NCBI GenBank assembly: GCA_016722025.1
Contig: JADKGZ010000004.1
Span: 310,001 to 374,000, forward strand
Length of the DNA: 64,000 nt
Direction: 5' to 3'
Source of the DNA: Acidimicrobiaceae bacterium
GTDB taxonomy: Bacteria > Actinomycetota > Acidimicrobiia > Acidimicrobiales > Ilumatobacteraceae
Shown here one piece after another: positions 1-7,271 of this stretch; position 1 is the stretch's first letter; every line of letters starts with the position of its first letter. Both the position numbers and the translations under genes were made by a program. The notes beneath the pieces were generated by a model. That model saw only the letters and a list, made by a program, of their open reading frames with translations. It was not told the DNA's origin and ran no database searches.

Positions 1-73
1 TGCGAGACCCCTCTGGCACCGTTGAACATGGCGTCGCTGTTGAGGTTCCTGCCGCTGATCCAATTTCTTGAAT

Positions 74-85
74 GAACTGATGTTC
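74..85. promoter_or_regulatory. LexA-type (SOS) box 1
   Basis: GAAC-TGAT-GTTC has the GAAC-N4-GTTC core of the LexA box known from Mycobacterium and Bacillus. It lies just upstream of the -35 hexamer of the HNH gene at 126. A second box follows 26 bp downstream, centre to centre. Confidence 0.6.
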
Positions 86-90
86 TCTGC

Positions 91-119
91 TTGACACAAG
101 AACACATGTTCTGTAGGGT
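91..119 (+). promoter_or_regulatory. SigA-type promoter of the HNH gene
   Basis: TTGACA (91-96), a 17-bp spacer, then TAGGGT (114-119). The ATG at 126 begins 6 bases after the -10 hexamer, so the transcript would start at or next to the start codon (leaderless). No Shine-Dalgarno sequence is present. Confidence 0.7.
100..111. promoter_or_regulatory. LexA-type (SOS) box 2
   Basis: GAAC-ACAT-GTTC fits the GAAC-N4-GTTC core, including the purine/pyrimidine bias of the gram-positive consensus (GAACRNRYGTTY). It sits inside the 17-bp spacer between TTGACA (91-96) and TAGGGT (114-119), where a bound repressor would block RNA polymerase. Confidence 0.75.
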
Positions 120-125
120 TTCGGC

Positions 126-1319
126 ATGGACCTCGCATTCGACCTCGGCGACAGGGCGGCAGATGCCCTCGGCGCTGTCGAGCTGCACACGCTCGGCCGC
201 CAGCAGTTGGCCACGGCCGTGGTGCGGGTGCAGGGCATCATCGATCGGTTCACGCTCGCTCACGCACAGATGGTGGCCGAGGCAGATCGCACGGGCGTGT
301 GGCAGGGCACCGGCGCCCGCAGCATGGCCGATTGGTTGGCCGGGAAGACCAACACGTCGTACGGCAGCGCCTCCGGGTTGCTGGCGTTGGGCGAAACGGC
401 CGATGCCTCGCCGGAGGTCGCTGCCGCCGTGGGCGCCGGCGAGATGTCGGCCGCCACCGCGGCCACCTTGCACGACGCCATCACCACCGCCCCGGCCGAT
501 GCCGATGTCAGCTCACTGGTCAAGGCGGTGAAGGGCACCGGGCCTCGCGAGGCTCGGGCCGCGGCCAGCCGGTGGAAGGAGCTCAACTCGGCCAAGCAGG
601 AGACCGAGGAAGAGCGTGAAGATCGCCGCTACCAGCGTCGCTCGGTGCGCTCCGCTCCCCCGGTCGACGGCATGGTCTCCACCACCGTCACCTTGCCCGT
701 GCTGCAGTCACGCCAGTTCATCAACGCCATCAGCCAGGTCGCCGGCAAGCCCACCGAGGGCGACGAGCGCACCACCGAGCAGCGCCTCGCCGACGGGCTC
801 ATCATGCTGTGCGATGCGTATGCCAAGGGCGAGGTGAAGGGCGGCCGCGAGCGCCCCACCGTGCTGCTGGTGTTCGAGGCCGAGAGCTACGCCGGCCACA
901 CCGACACGCCTGCCCGCACCGCCAACGGCGACAACATCCCCGCCTCGGTGGCCCGGCACCTGGCCGAAAACGCAGTGCTGCAGCGAGTGCTGCGGGTCGG
1001 TTCCAAGATCCTCGATCTGGGCCGCGAGGCCCGCCTCGCCAGCGACGACCAGTACCGGGCGCTCGTCGCCCGCGACGGCGGGTGTCGCTGGCTGGGCTGC
1101 CACATCCCTGCCGCCTGGTGCGAGATCGACCATCTGCAGCCGTACGCGGCCGGCGGGGCGACCGATCTCGACAGCATGGTGCTGCTCTGCAGCCACCACC
1201 ACCACGAGAAGCATCGGCCGGGTGTACAAGTCATCGGCAACGCACACTCGCTGCTGATTCGATTGGCCAACGGCACCGTCATCGACTGCGCACTCCGAAG
1301 AGCACAGGCGGCGGCCTGA
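126..1319 (+). CDS. DUF222/HNH endonuclease-domain protein (13E12-like)
   Basis: This 397-residue protein has the layout of the actinobacterial DUF222-HNH family, which includes the mycobacterial 13E12 repeat proteins. A helical N-terminal region covers about residues 1-300 and an HNH-type nuclease module about 315-365. The module shows GGCRWLGC, then EIDH, then LDSMVLLC and a run of four His ending in EKH. The usual central Asn of HNH (LDN) is Ser here. There is no signal peptide or membrane segment, so it should act on DNA in the cytoplasm. The ATG follows a -10 hexamer by 6 bases and two LexA-type boxes precede it, so induction on DNA damage is likely. It is not in an operon. Family membership is clear; substrate and role are unknown. 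Confidence 0.9.
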   Translation: MDLAFDLGDRAADALGAVELHTLGRQQLATAVVRVQGIIDRFTLAHAQMVAEADRTGVWQGTGARSMADWLAGKTNTSYGSASGLLALGETADASPEVAAAVGAGEMSAATAATLHDAITTAPADADVSSLVKAVKGTGPREARAAASRWKELNSAKQETEEEREDRRYQRRSVRSAPPVDGMVSTTVTLPVLQSRQFINAISQVAGKPTEGDERTTEQRLADGLIMLCDAYAKGEVKGGRERPTVLLVFEAESYAGHTDTPARTANGDNIPASVARHLAENAVLQRVLRVGSKILDLGREARLASDDQYRALVARDGGCRWLGCHIPAAWCEIDHLQPYAAGGATDLDSMVLLCSHHHHEKHRPGVQVIGNAHSLLIRLANGTVIDCALRRAQAAA

Positions 1320-1405
1320 CGCCCGCAACTCGAAGCCAATCGAATGCGGGCAGGGCCTTTCGGCGCGTCTGGGCTCAGGTGAGCGAGCCGGCTGCGCGTG
1401 CTCGG

Positions 1406-1532
1406 GCCGGGGCGCTGAACAGCTCAGGCACCGGGCAGACCGGGCCGGGGCGCTGAACAGCTCAGGCACCAGGCACCACCGGGCACCAGGCACCGGGCAG
1501 ACCGAGCCGGGGCGCTGAACAGCTCAGGCACC
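1406..1532. repeat. three 27-bp direct repeats, intergenic
   Basis: A 27-bp unit starting GCCGGGGCGCTGAAC and ending CAGCTCAGGCACC occurs at 1406-1432, 1444-1470 and 1506-1532. The separators are 11 and 35 bases of related CACCGGGCA-type sequence. A run of GGGAACGG/GGGAGCGG follows to about 1590. Nothing in the 1320-1640 gap looks coding. The spacers are themselves repeat-derived, so this is not a CRISPR array. Confidence 0.85.
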
Positions 1533-1644
1533 AGGGAGCACCGGGCACTGGGCAGCGGGAACGGGAACGGGCGCGGGAGCGGGAGCGGGGACTGGCGCCG
1601 GACCGAGCAATCCGAGTTGCGGTCGGCTCCGAATGCACATTGCC

Positions 1645-1682
1645 TTGACATTCCGGAAATCATTTAGTAGTAAATGAACTAC
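1645..1682. promoter_or_regulatory. whiB promoter region with overlapping dyads
   Basis: TTGACA (1645-1650) is followed by an AT-rich stretch unusual for this genome. It holds a perfect 7-bp inverted repeat, TCATTTA (1660-1666) and TAAATGA (1671-1677). A second dyad overlaps it: GTAGT (1667-1671) and ACTAC (1678-1682). Both lie where the -10 region should be, about 40 bases ahead of the whiB start, so a repressor or activator site is plausible. Confidence 0.5.
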
Positions 1683-1714
1683 CACGGACTGCCCATCACG
1701 TGAGAGGACGAACG

Positions 1715-2029
1715 ATGAGTGTTGCGCAACTGCTCTCTCCCCCCGAGGCGCCGGTTGCCGGCGCGAGCTGGATGGATCTGGCCGCGTGCAAGGGCCACAC
1801 GCCGCTGTTCTTTCCCCCCAAGGCCGAGCGGCCCCAGGCCCGCGAGCGGCGCGAGGCACGCGCCCGACGGTTGTGCATCGCCTGTCCGGTGCTGAGCGAG
1901 TGCCGGTCGTTCGCCCGCCAGCACCACGAGTACGGATTCTGGGCGGGCGAGAGCGAGGAAGACCGCCACCTGGCCGGCTTCACCGTGTCGGCACCGATCG
2001 GTGTGCGCGCCCGCGGCATTCGCGCCTGA
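1715..2029 (+). CDS. WhiB-family iron-sulfur transcription regulator
   Basis: A 104-residue WhiB-like protein, the normal size for the family. These actinobacterial proteins hold a redox- or NO-sensitive [4Fe-4S] cluster and work with the main sigma factor. The four cluster Cys are visible as C25, the CIAC pair C54/C57, and C63. A GFWAGE turn (75-80) corresponds to the G[IV]WGG turn, and a basic C-terminus could bind DNA. I chose the ATG at 1715 because GAGAGG lies about 8 bases upstream; a GTG at 1700 would add five residues. It is monocistronic, behind overlapping dyads. Which Whi subclass it belongs to cannot be settled by eye. Confidence 0.92.
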   Translation: MSVAQLLSPPEAPVAGASWMDLAACKGHTPLFFPPKAERPQARERREARARRLCIACPVLSECRSFARQHHEYGFWAGESEEDRHLAGFTVSAPIGVRARGIRA

Positions 2030-2072
2030 GCACGCTGAGCACCGCCGCGTGCGGCCAACGTAGGCTGCCGCT

Positions 2073-2459
2073 ATGCCTGCCGCACTGGTCACCAACTTCA
2101 TCACCGCCATCGAGCGAGGCGATCTCGCACATGCCATCACGCTGCTCAGCGACGACTGCGAGTACGACAACGTGCCGATGGGCAAGGTGTTCGGGGCCGT
2201 CGCGGTCAACGACACGCTGGCGCCGTTCCTGGCTCGCTACGACCGGGTGGAGTGGATCGTGCACCACCAGGTGAGCTCGGGCAACCTCGATCACGGAGTG
2301 GTGATGAACGAACGGGCAGATCGCTTCCGAACGGGTGAGACCTGGATCGAGATGCCCGTCGCCGGTCTGTTCCTGGTGCGCCACGGCAAGATCGCGTTGT
2401 GGCGCGACTACTTCGACCGCGACACGCTCCTGCGTCAGCTCGCACCCGCGAGCGAGTGA
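2073..2459 (+). CDS. Limonene-epoxide hydrolase / SnoaL-like protein
   Basis: A 128-residue single-domain protein of the NTF2/SnoaL fold, closest by motif to limonene-1,2-epoxide hydrolases. Those enzymes use an Arg-Asp pair and a second Asp to activate water against an epoxide. Matching residues are visible as NERADRF (R81, D83) and WRDYFD (D112). No signal peptide is present. TAGGCT (2061-2066) lies 6 bases before the ATG, suggesting a leaderless transcript separate from whiB. The true substrate is unknown, and the wider SnoaL-like group includes non-enzymatic members. Confidence 0.75.
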   Translation: MPAALVTNFITAIERGDLAHAITLLSDDCEYDNVPMGKVFGAVAVNDTLAPFLARYDRVEWIVHHQVSSGNLDHGVVMNERADRFRTGETWIEMPVAGLFLVRHGKIALWRDYFDRDTLLRQLAPASE

Positions 2460-2463
2460 ACCG

Positions 2464-2552
2464 GTGAACGGCTGAACAGCCGAACAGCCGAACAGCCGAA
2501 CAGGTGAACGAACAGGTGAACAGGTGAACCAGCACAGGTGAACGGCTACCGC
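2464..2552. repeat. low-complexity GAACAGCCG / AGGTGAAC tandem repeat
   Basis: Directly after the preceding stop codon comes a tandem of a 9-bp unit GAACAGCCG (about four copies), passing into AGGTGAAC units. It fills most of the gap before the exonuclease gene. The GAACAG core resembles the GAACAGCTCAGG core of the 1406-1532 repeats. I see no coding potential. Confidence 0.8.
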
Positions 2553-2580
2553 ATGACACCCCTGCCGTAAGGTGCACTGC

Positions 2581-3159
2581 ATGCCGGATCTCGTCAGCGC
2601 CCAGCGGTTCGCCGTGGTCGATGTGGAGACGTCCGGGCTGCGGGTGCAGCGGCATCACGTGCTGCAGGTGGGCGTGGTGGTGGTCGATGGCACGGGCGCC
2701 GTGCTCGAGCGGTGGAGCAGCCTGGTGGCGCCGCGCTCGCGCTGGTGGTTCCGCGTGGGGCCCACCAAGCTGCACGGCATCCATCGTCGCGACGTGCGCA
2801 CCGCGCCGGCGGCCCCGCAGGTGATGGCGCAGTTGGCGGCGCGGCTGCACGGCGCTCGGTTCGTGGCCCACAACGCCGAGTTCGACATCGCATTCCTGCG
2901 CAAGGCGGCGGCCGGCGCCGGTGTCGAGCTACCGATCGCCGAGCCACTGTGCACGCTGCGGCTCTCGCGCCAGCTCGACCCGCAGCGACAGTTGTCGCAT
3001 CGCCTCGCCGATCTGTGCGCGCGTTACGACATCCAGCTCACTCGCCCGCACGATGCGCTGGCCGATGCCGATGCCACTGCCGCGGTGCTGCCGCATCTGC
3101 TGCAGGCGCACGGCATCGTCAGGGTCGATCAGCTGCCGTCGCTGCCAGCGCGCTCGTAG
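2581..3159 (+). CDS. DEDDh 3'-5' exonuclease (DnaQ/PolC-epsilon-like)
   Basis: A 192-residue exonuclease of the DnaQ superfamily, which removes nucleotides from 3' DNA or RNA ends using two metal ions. The motifs appear in order: Exo I AVVDVETSGL (D14, E16), Exo II HNAEFD (about residue 100), and Exo III HDALADAD (about 160, the H-x4-D form). There is no polymerase or GIY-YIG domain, so it is a stand-alone proofreader or RNase T-like enzyme. TAAGGT (2568-2573) ends 7 bases before the ATG at 2581, so that start is better than the GTG at 2572. Its 3' end overlaps the convergent pafC-like gene by 31 bases. Confidence 0.88.
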   Translation: MPDLVSAQRFAVVDVETSGLRVQRHHVLQVGVVVVDGTGAVLERWSSLVAPRSRWWFRVGPTKLHGIHRRDVRTAPAAPQVMAQLAARLHGARFVAHNAEFDIAFLRKAAAGAGVELPIAEPLCTLRLSRQLDPQRQLSHRLADLCARYDIQLTRPHDALADADATAAVLPHLLQAHGIVRVDQLPSLPARS

Positions 3160-4082
3160 CGGCGCAGCAACTCGCTCGCCGCAGCCGCGCCGAGACCCAA
3201 CCACTCGGCCGGCCGCACCACTTCCGCCTCGGAGCCCAAGCGCAACAACAGGTCGCGCAGCCAACGCTCGCTGGCAACGGTGACCTCGATCAGCCAGCCG
3301 TCGCCGTCTGCTTGCACCGAACGCGTGGGGTAGCGCTCGGCCACCCAGCCGCCACCTGCCGGCACTCGGAGCAGCGCGGCCGGCAGCTCGTCGTCGGCGA
3401 ACCAGCTGTCGCCGTGCGGCACCTCCACCTCGCGGCGCGGGTCGACCACACCGGTGAGCCGGCAGTGCTCGATGCGGTCGATGCGGAACGTGCGCTCCTC
3501 GCCGCTGAGCTGGTCGTCGGCGATCACGTACCAGTAGCCACCTTCGAAGAACACCCGTCGCGGGGTGATCTCGCGCTCGGTTCGTCGATCCGCTGCCGGC
3601 GACCAGTAGCTGATGTGCAGGCGAGCACTGCGCTGCGCAGCGTCGGCCACGGCGGCGGCAGCGGGAGGCTGCGGCGTCTCCACCACCACCGCATCGTCGC
3701 CCAAGGCGACCGCCAACTTGTGCAGCGCCCTGGCCAACGCACCGTCGGCGTCGGCACCGGGCAGTTGCATCGCCACCCGCGCCGCGGCCAGCAGAGCAAA
3801 GCCCTCCGGCGCGGTGAGCGCCAGCGGGCGGGTGAACAGGCGCGGGACCCCGGCGAAGATCACGCCCTCGTCGATGAACACGTCGACCATCTCGTCGACG
3901 AACGGCGGCAACCCGCACATCGCGGCCAGCTCCAGATCCTTCACCAGCTCCTGCTCGCTGAGCTCGAAGCGGTGGCACATCTCGGCGACCGGCACCTCAC
4001 CGCGCTCCATCAGCCAGGGCAACATCACCAGCAGACGGCGCAGGCGATCGCCCGTGGGACGCGGGCCACGACGCACGGTCAT
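3129..4082 (-). CDS. pafC: WYL-domain transcription regulator PafC
   Basis: A 317-residue protein with an N-terminal helix-turn-helix (about residues 5-70) and a WYL domain in the middle (WVAERYP-type core near 200). It lies directly downstream of a second WYL protein with an ATGA overlap, the usual pafB-pafC order. In mycobacteria PafB and PafC form a heterodimer that activates the RecA/LexA-independent DNA-damage response. The start at 4082 is set by the overlap with pafB; in-frame starts further upstream would lie inside pafB. No pafA or proteasome genes are nearby, unlike in mycobacteria. The 3' end overlaps the convergent exonuclease gene. Confidence 0.85.
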   Translation of the reverse strand: MTVRRGPRPTGDRLRRLLVMLPWLMERGEVPVAEMCHRFELSEQELVKDLELAAMCGLPPFVDEMVDVFIDEGVIFAGVPRLFTRPLALTAPEGFALLAAARVAMQLPGADADGALARALHKLAVALGDDAVVVETPQPPAAAAVADAAQRSARLHISYWSPAADRRTEREITPRRVFFEGGYWYVIADDQLSGEERTFRIDRIEHCRLTGVVDPRREVEVPHGDSWFADDELPAALLRVPAGGGWVAERYPTRSVQADGDGWLIEVTVASERWLRDLLLRLGSEAEVVRPAEWLGLGAAAASELLRRYERAGSDGS

Positions 4083-5002
4083 CGCGCACCGGCCATGGCC
4101 TGCAGCCACTCCACCACGGCACTGCGCACGCCGGCGGGGCCCAGCACTTCGGCGTGCTCGCCGAGACCGAACAACCACGACCGGAACGCATCGAGGTTGG
4201 TGCAGGGCACTTCCACCACCACTGCCCCGTCGGGCAGGCGCCGCACGACCGCCGCGGCGCCCAACTCGCGCTCGATGGCGGCGGCCCGAGGTTCGTCGAC
4301 CAGCACCTCGGCACGGGCCGCCGGTTCGTCACCGAGCATCTTGGGATCGGTGGGGAAGGTCGCGCGTGGGTCGAAGTCGGCGGGCCGTTCGAAGGCGCCG
4401 GCCTCCCCCACTGCCAGCTCGCCCTCCATGCGGTCGACCCTGTAGGTGCGTACCTCGCCGCGATCCACGTCGTGACCGATCACGTACCAGAAGCGCTCGC
4501 GCAGCAGCAACGCGTACGGATGCAACCGACGTGGCGAGCCGTGGTAGCCGAAGCTCACCGCTGCGCGCGCGGCGCTGGCCTCGCGCAACGCGGGCAGCGC
4601 CGGCAGCTCGGGGATGTTGGCCACCACCACCGGCGCCGAGCTGCGATCGCCGCCCAGCTTCAGCAGGCCGAACTGAGCATCGGCCAGCCGGGCGGCGGCA
4701 ACCGCCAGCTGCAGCGCCGCCTGCTCGTCGGGCGCAAGGTGCAAGTCGGCGAGCTCGTAGCGGTCGCGGTCGATGCGATATGCCGTGCGGCCGGCATCGT
4801 TGCCGCCGAGCACCTCGCTCTCCAACGGCACACCGATCTCGCGCAGCAGCGCCTTGTCGCGCTCGAACGCACCGCGTTGTGCCGCGTCACCCGTCGGGTA
4901 CTGGCCCTCCAGCTCGTCGACGATCTGCTGCTGCGTGAGCGGCGCGCGCGTCTCCATCAGCAGCGCGACCAGGTTGGTGATGCGCTCGAGTGCGTCGGCC
5001 AT
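4079..5002 (-). CDS. pafB: WYL-domain transcription regulator PafB
   Basis: A 307-residue WYL regulator. The N-terminus carries a winged helix (ERITNLVALL to LTQQQIVDEL, about residues 5-60) followed by RDKALLREIG, typical of PafB. The WYL domain includes the VSFGYHG and FWYVIGHD segments, with an arginine-rich ligand-binding face. Its start codon directly follows the stop of the dehydrogenase gene upstream, and its stop overlaps the pafC start by four bases, so the three genes should be co-transcribed. By family knowledge it acts with PafC on DNA-damage genes; coupling to a fatty-acid gene is unusual and its meaning is not clear. Confidence 0.87.
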   Translation of the reverse strand: MADALERITNLVALLMETRAPLTQQQIVDELEGQYPTGDAAQRGAFERDKALLREIGVPLESEVLGGNDAGRTAYRIDRDRYELADLHLAPDEQAALQLAVAAARLADAQFGLLKLGGDRSSAPVVVANIPELPALPALREASAARAAVSFGYHGSPRRLHPYALLLRERFWYVIGHDVDRGEVRTYRVDRMEGELAVGEAGAFERPADFDPRATFPTDPKMLGDEPAARAEVLVDEPRAAAIERELGAAAVVRRLPDGAVVVEVPCTNLDAFRSWLFGLGEHAEVLGPAGVRSAVVEWLQAMAGAR

Positions 5003-5869
5003 TCAGCGACCGGCCTGGTAGTCGTAGAAGCCGCGGCCGGTCTTGCGGCCCAGCAGGCCGGCCTCGACCATGCGCGACAGCAGCGGCGGAGACGCGTAGA
5101 GCGGCTCCTTGAACTCTGCGTACAGGCTGTCGGCAACGGCCATCGTGGTGTCGAGGCCGATGAGGTCGGCGAGGTGCAGCGGGCCCATCGGATGGTTGCA
5201 CCCCTCCACCATGCCGGCGTCGATGTCGTCGGCAGTGGCGAAGCCGGACTCGAGCATCCGGATGGCCGACAGCAGGTACGGGATGAGGAGCGCGTTGACC
5301 ACGAAACCGGCACGGTCCTGGCTGCGGATGACCCGCTTGTGCAGCACGTCGGTGGCGAACGCGTTGGCGCGCTCGGTGGTGGCCGGCGAGGTGAGCAGCG
5401 AGGTGACCAGCTCGACCAGCTTCAGCACCGGCACCGGGTTGAAGAAGTGGATGCCGATCACCTGCTCCGGCCGCTGTGTGGCGATGCCCAGCTTCATGAT
5501 CGGGATGGAGCTGGTGTTGCTGGCCAGGATGGCCTGCGGATCGCTGATCGCACGGTCGAGCTCGCGAAAGACGTTGGTCTTCAAGGCCTCGTCCTCGATG
5601 ACGGCCTCGACCACCAACTGCCGGTCGGCCAGCTCGGCGAAGTCGGTGGTGAACGCGAGCCGCGCGATGGCCTCGTCGCGCTCGTGCTCGGCGAGCTTGC
5701 CGGAACGCAGGCCACGATCGAGGCTGGCGACGATGCGCGCCCGGCCACGCTCGGCCGCTTCCGGCGACACCTCCAGCACCGACACGCTGAGGCCTGCCCG
5801 AGCACACACCTCGGCGATGCCGGAACCCATCAACCCCGCACCCACCACACCGACTCGTTCGATCTCCAT
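5003..5869 (-). CDS. hbd: 3-hydroxybutyryl-CoA dehydrogenase
   Basis: A 288-residue short 3-hydroxyacyl-CoA dehydrogenase. It interconverts (S)-3-hydroxybutyryl-CoA and acetoacetyl-CoA with NAD(P). The N-terminal Rossmann fold shows GAGLMGSGIAEV (about residues 10-21). The family signature follows as HFFNPVPVLKLVE with the catalytic His, then RSQDRAGFVVN and GCNHPMGPL in the C-terminal helical domain. The length matches the single-function bacterial enzyme. The ATG at 5869 matches the start of the Rossmann strand; earlier in-frame codons would run into the divergent methyltransferase promoter. It is the first gene of hbd-pafB-pafC. Confidence 0.93.
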   Translation of the reverse strand: MEIERVGVVGAGLMGSGIAEVCARAGLSVSVLEVSPEAAERGRARIVASLDRGLRSGKLAEHERDEAIARLAFTTDFAELADRQLVVEAVIEDEALKTNVFRELDRAISDPQAILASNTSSIPIMKLGIATQRPEQVIGIHFFNPVPVLKLVELVTSLLTSPATTERANAFATDVLHKRVIRSQDRAGFVVNALLIPYLLSAIRMLESGFATADDIDAGMVEGCNHPMGPLHLADLIGLDTTMAVADSLYAEFKEPLYASPPLLSRMVEAGLLGRKTGRGFYDYQAGR

Positions 5870-5950
5870 GTGCTCTACTCTGCCGCATCGCACGAGCACA
5901 GCGGGCACATCCTGCGGTCGCATCACCGAGGAGGCACGTACCCTGTGCGG

Positions 5951-7227
5951 GTGACTTCGCTTGCCAAACTCCCCCGGCCCGCTGCCAGCCGCTTGGCCGT
6001 GCGCGTCACCCCCGACGCGCTGCGCCAGATTCGTGGTGGTCACCCGTGGGTCTACGAGACCTCGATCGAGAGCGTGAAGAGCAAGGCGGCGCACAGAGCG
6101 GCGCCACGGGCAAGCCGGGCGATCTCGCCGTCGTGTTCGACGCCGATCGCAGCTTCGCGGCCATCGGGCTGCTCGATCCGGCCAGCCCCATCCGCATCAA
6201 GATCATCCACGAGGGCAAGCCCGCCACCATCGACCGTGCGTTCTGGGTGGCGCACATCACCGCGGCCCTTGCTCGCCGCCAACCGCTGATCGACCAGTCG
6301 CTCGCCGACCCCGAGCGCGCCACCACCGGCTACCGCTGCATCAACGGCGAGAACGATGGCTTCCCCAGCCTCGTGCTCGATCGCTACGACCGCACGTTGG
6401 TGCTGAAGCTCTACTCCACCATCTGGGTGCCGCACCTCGCCGACCTCGTGCCGGCCATTGCGGAGGTCTTCCGGCCCGACACGCTCGTGCTGCGCCTGGC
6501 GCGCAACATCGACCACGACGGCTTGTTCGGGCTGGAGGAAGGCGACGCGCTCATCGGCGTCTCCCCCGCCGATCCCGTGCTGTTCCAGGAGAACGGGCTC
6601 ACCTTCGAGGCCGACGTGGTGCGCGGTCAGAAGACCGGCCACTTCCTCGATCAGCGCGACAATCGCTGGTTCGTACGGCGCATCACCGAAGGGTGCCGGG
6701 TGCTCGACATGTACGCCAGCACCGGCGGCTTCTCCGTCAACGCGGCGGCCGGCGGCGCCCACGAAGTGGTGGCCGTGGATCTCAGCGAGCCCACCCTGGC
6801 CGTTGCCAGCCGCAACATGCAGCACAACGCGCACGTGCCGGCCGTGGCCGCCTGCACGTTCCGGCCGATGAAGGCCGACGCGTTGGAGGCGATGAACCGG
6901 CTCATCCGCAGCGGCGACAAGTTCGACGTGGTCATCATCGACCCACCGTCGTTCACGCCACGCCAGGCCAGCGTGCAGCGAGCGCTCACGGCCTATGCAT
7001 TGCTCACCACCAAGGGCGTCAAGCTGGTGCGTCCGGGTGGCGTGCTGGTGCAGGCGTCGTGCAGCAGCCGGGTCACCGCCGACGAGTTCCACACCACCAT
7101 CTCGCACGCCGCCGCGCAGGCCGGCCGCCCGTTGGAGGAGTTCCGCCGCACTCGCCACCCCATCGACCACCCGGTCGACTTCCCGCAGGGCCACTACCTC
7201 AAGGCTGTCTTCGCGCACGTGCCGTAG
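5951..7227 (+). CDS. Class I SAM-dependent rRNA methyltransferase (RlmI-like), frameshifted
   Basis: It resembles RlmI-type enzymes that methylate cytosine C5 in 23S rRNA. The first ~43 residues (PUA domain, with LRQIRGGHPWVYE) are in one frame; the rest (EEI-like GDLAVVF, then the Rossmann fold around VLDMYASTGGFSVNA and VVIIDPPSFTP) continue in another. The break lies near 6079-6087. Adding one A to the AA at 6083-6084 would join the frames as SKGGAQSGATGKPGD and give 425 residues, the usual length. I see no slippery heptamer, so programmed frameshifting is unlikely; sequence error or recent mutation fits better. TACCCT (5939-5944) ends 6 bases before the GTG at 5951, supporting a leaderless start. 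Confidence 0.85.
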
Positions 7228-7271
7228 CCCGGTGTCGCCACGCCTGCCGGCCACTGCGCCAGACTGACGGC

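Noticed and set aside
1406..1532. CRISPR-like repeat array
   Set aside because: Only three copies, spacers are derived from the repeat and differ in length, and no cas gene is present.
6070..6100. Programmed -1 frameshift in the RlmI-like gene
   Set aside because: No X-XXY-YYZ heptamer or clear downstream pseudoknot, and several other genes show similar homopolymer indels.
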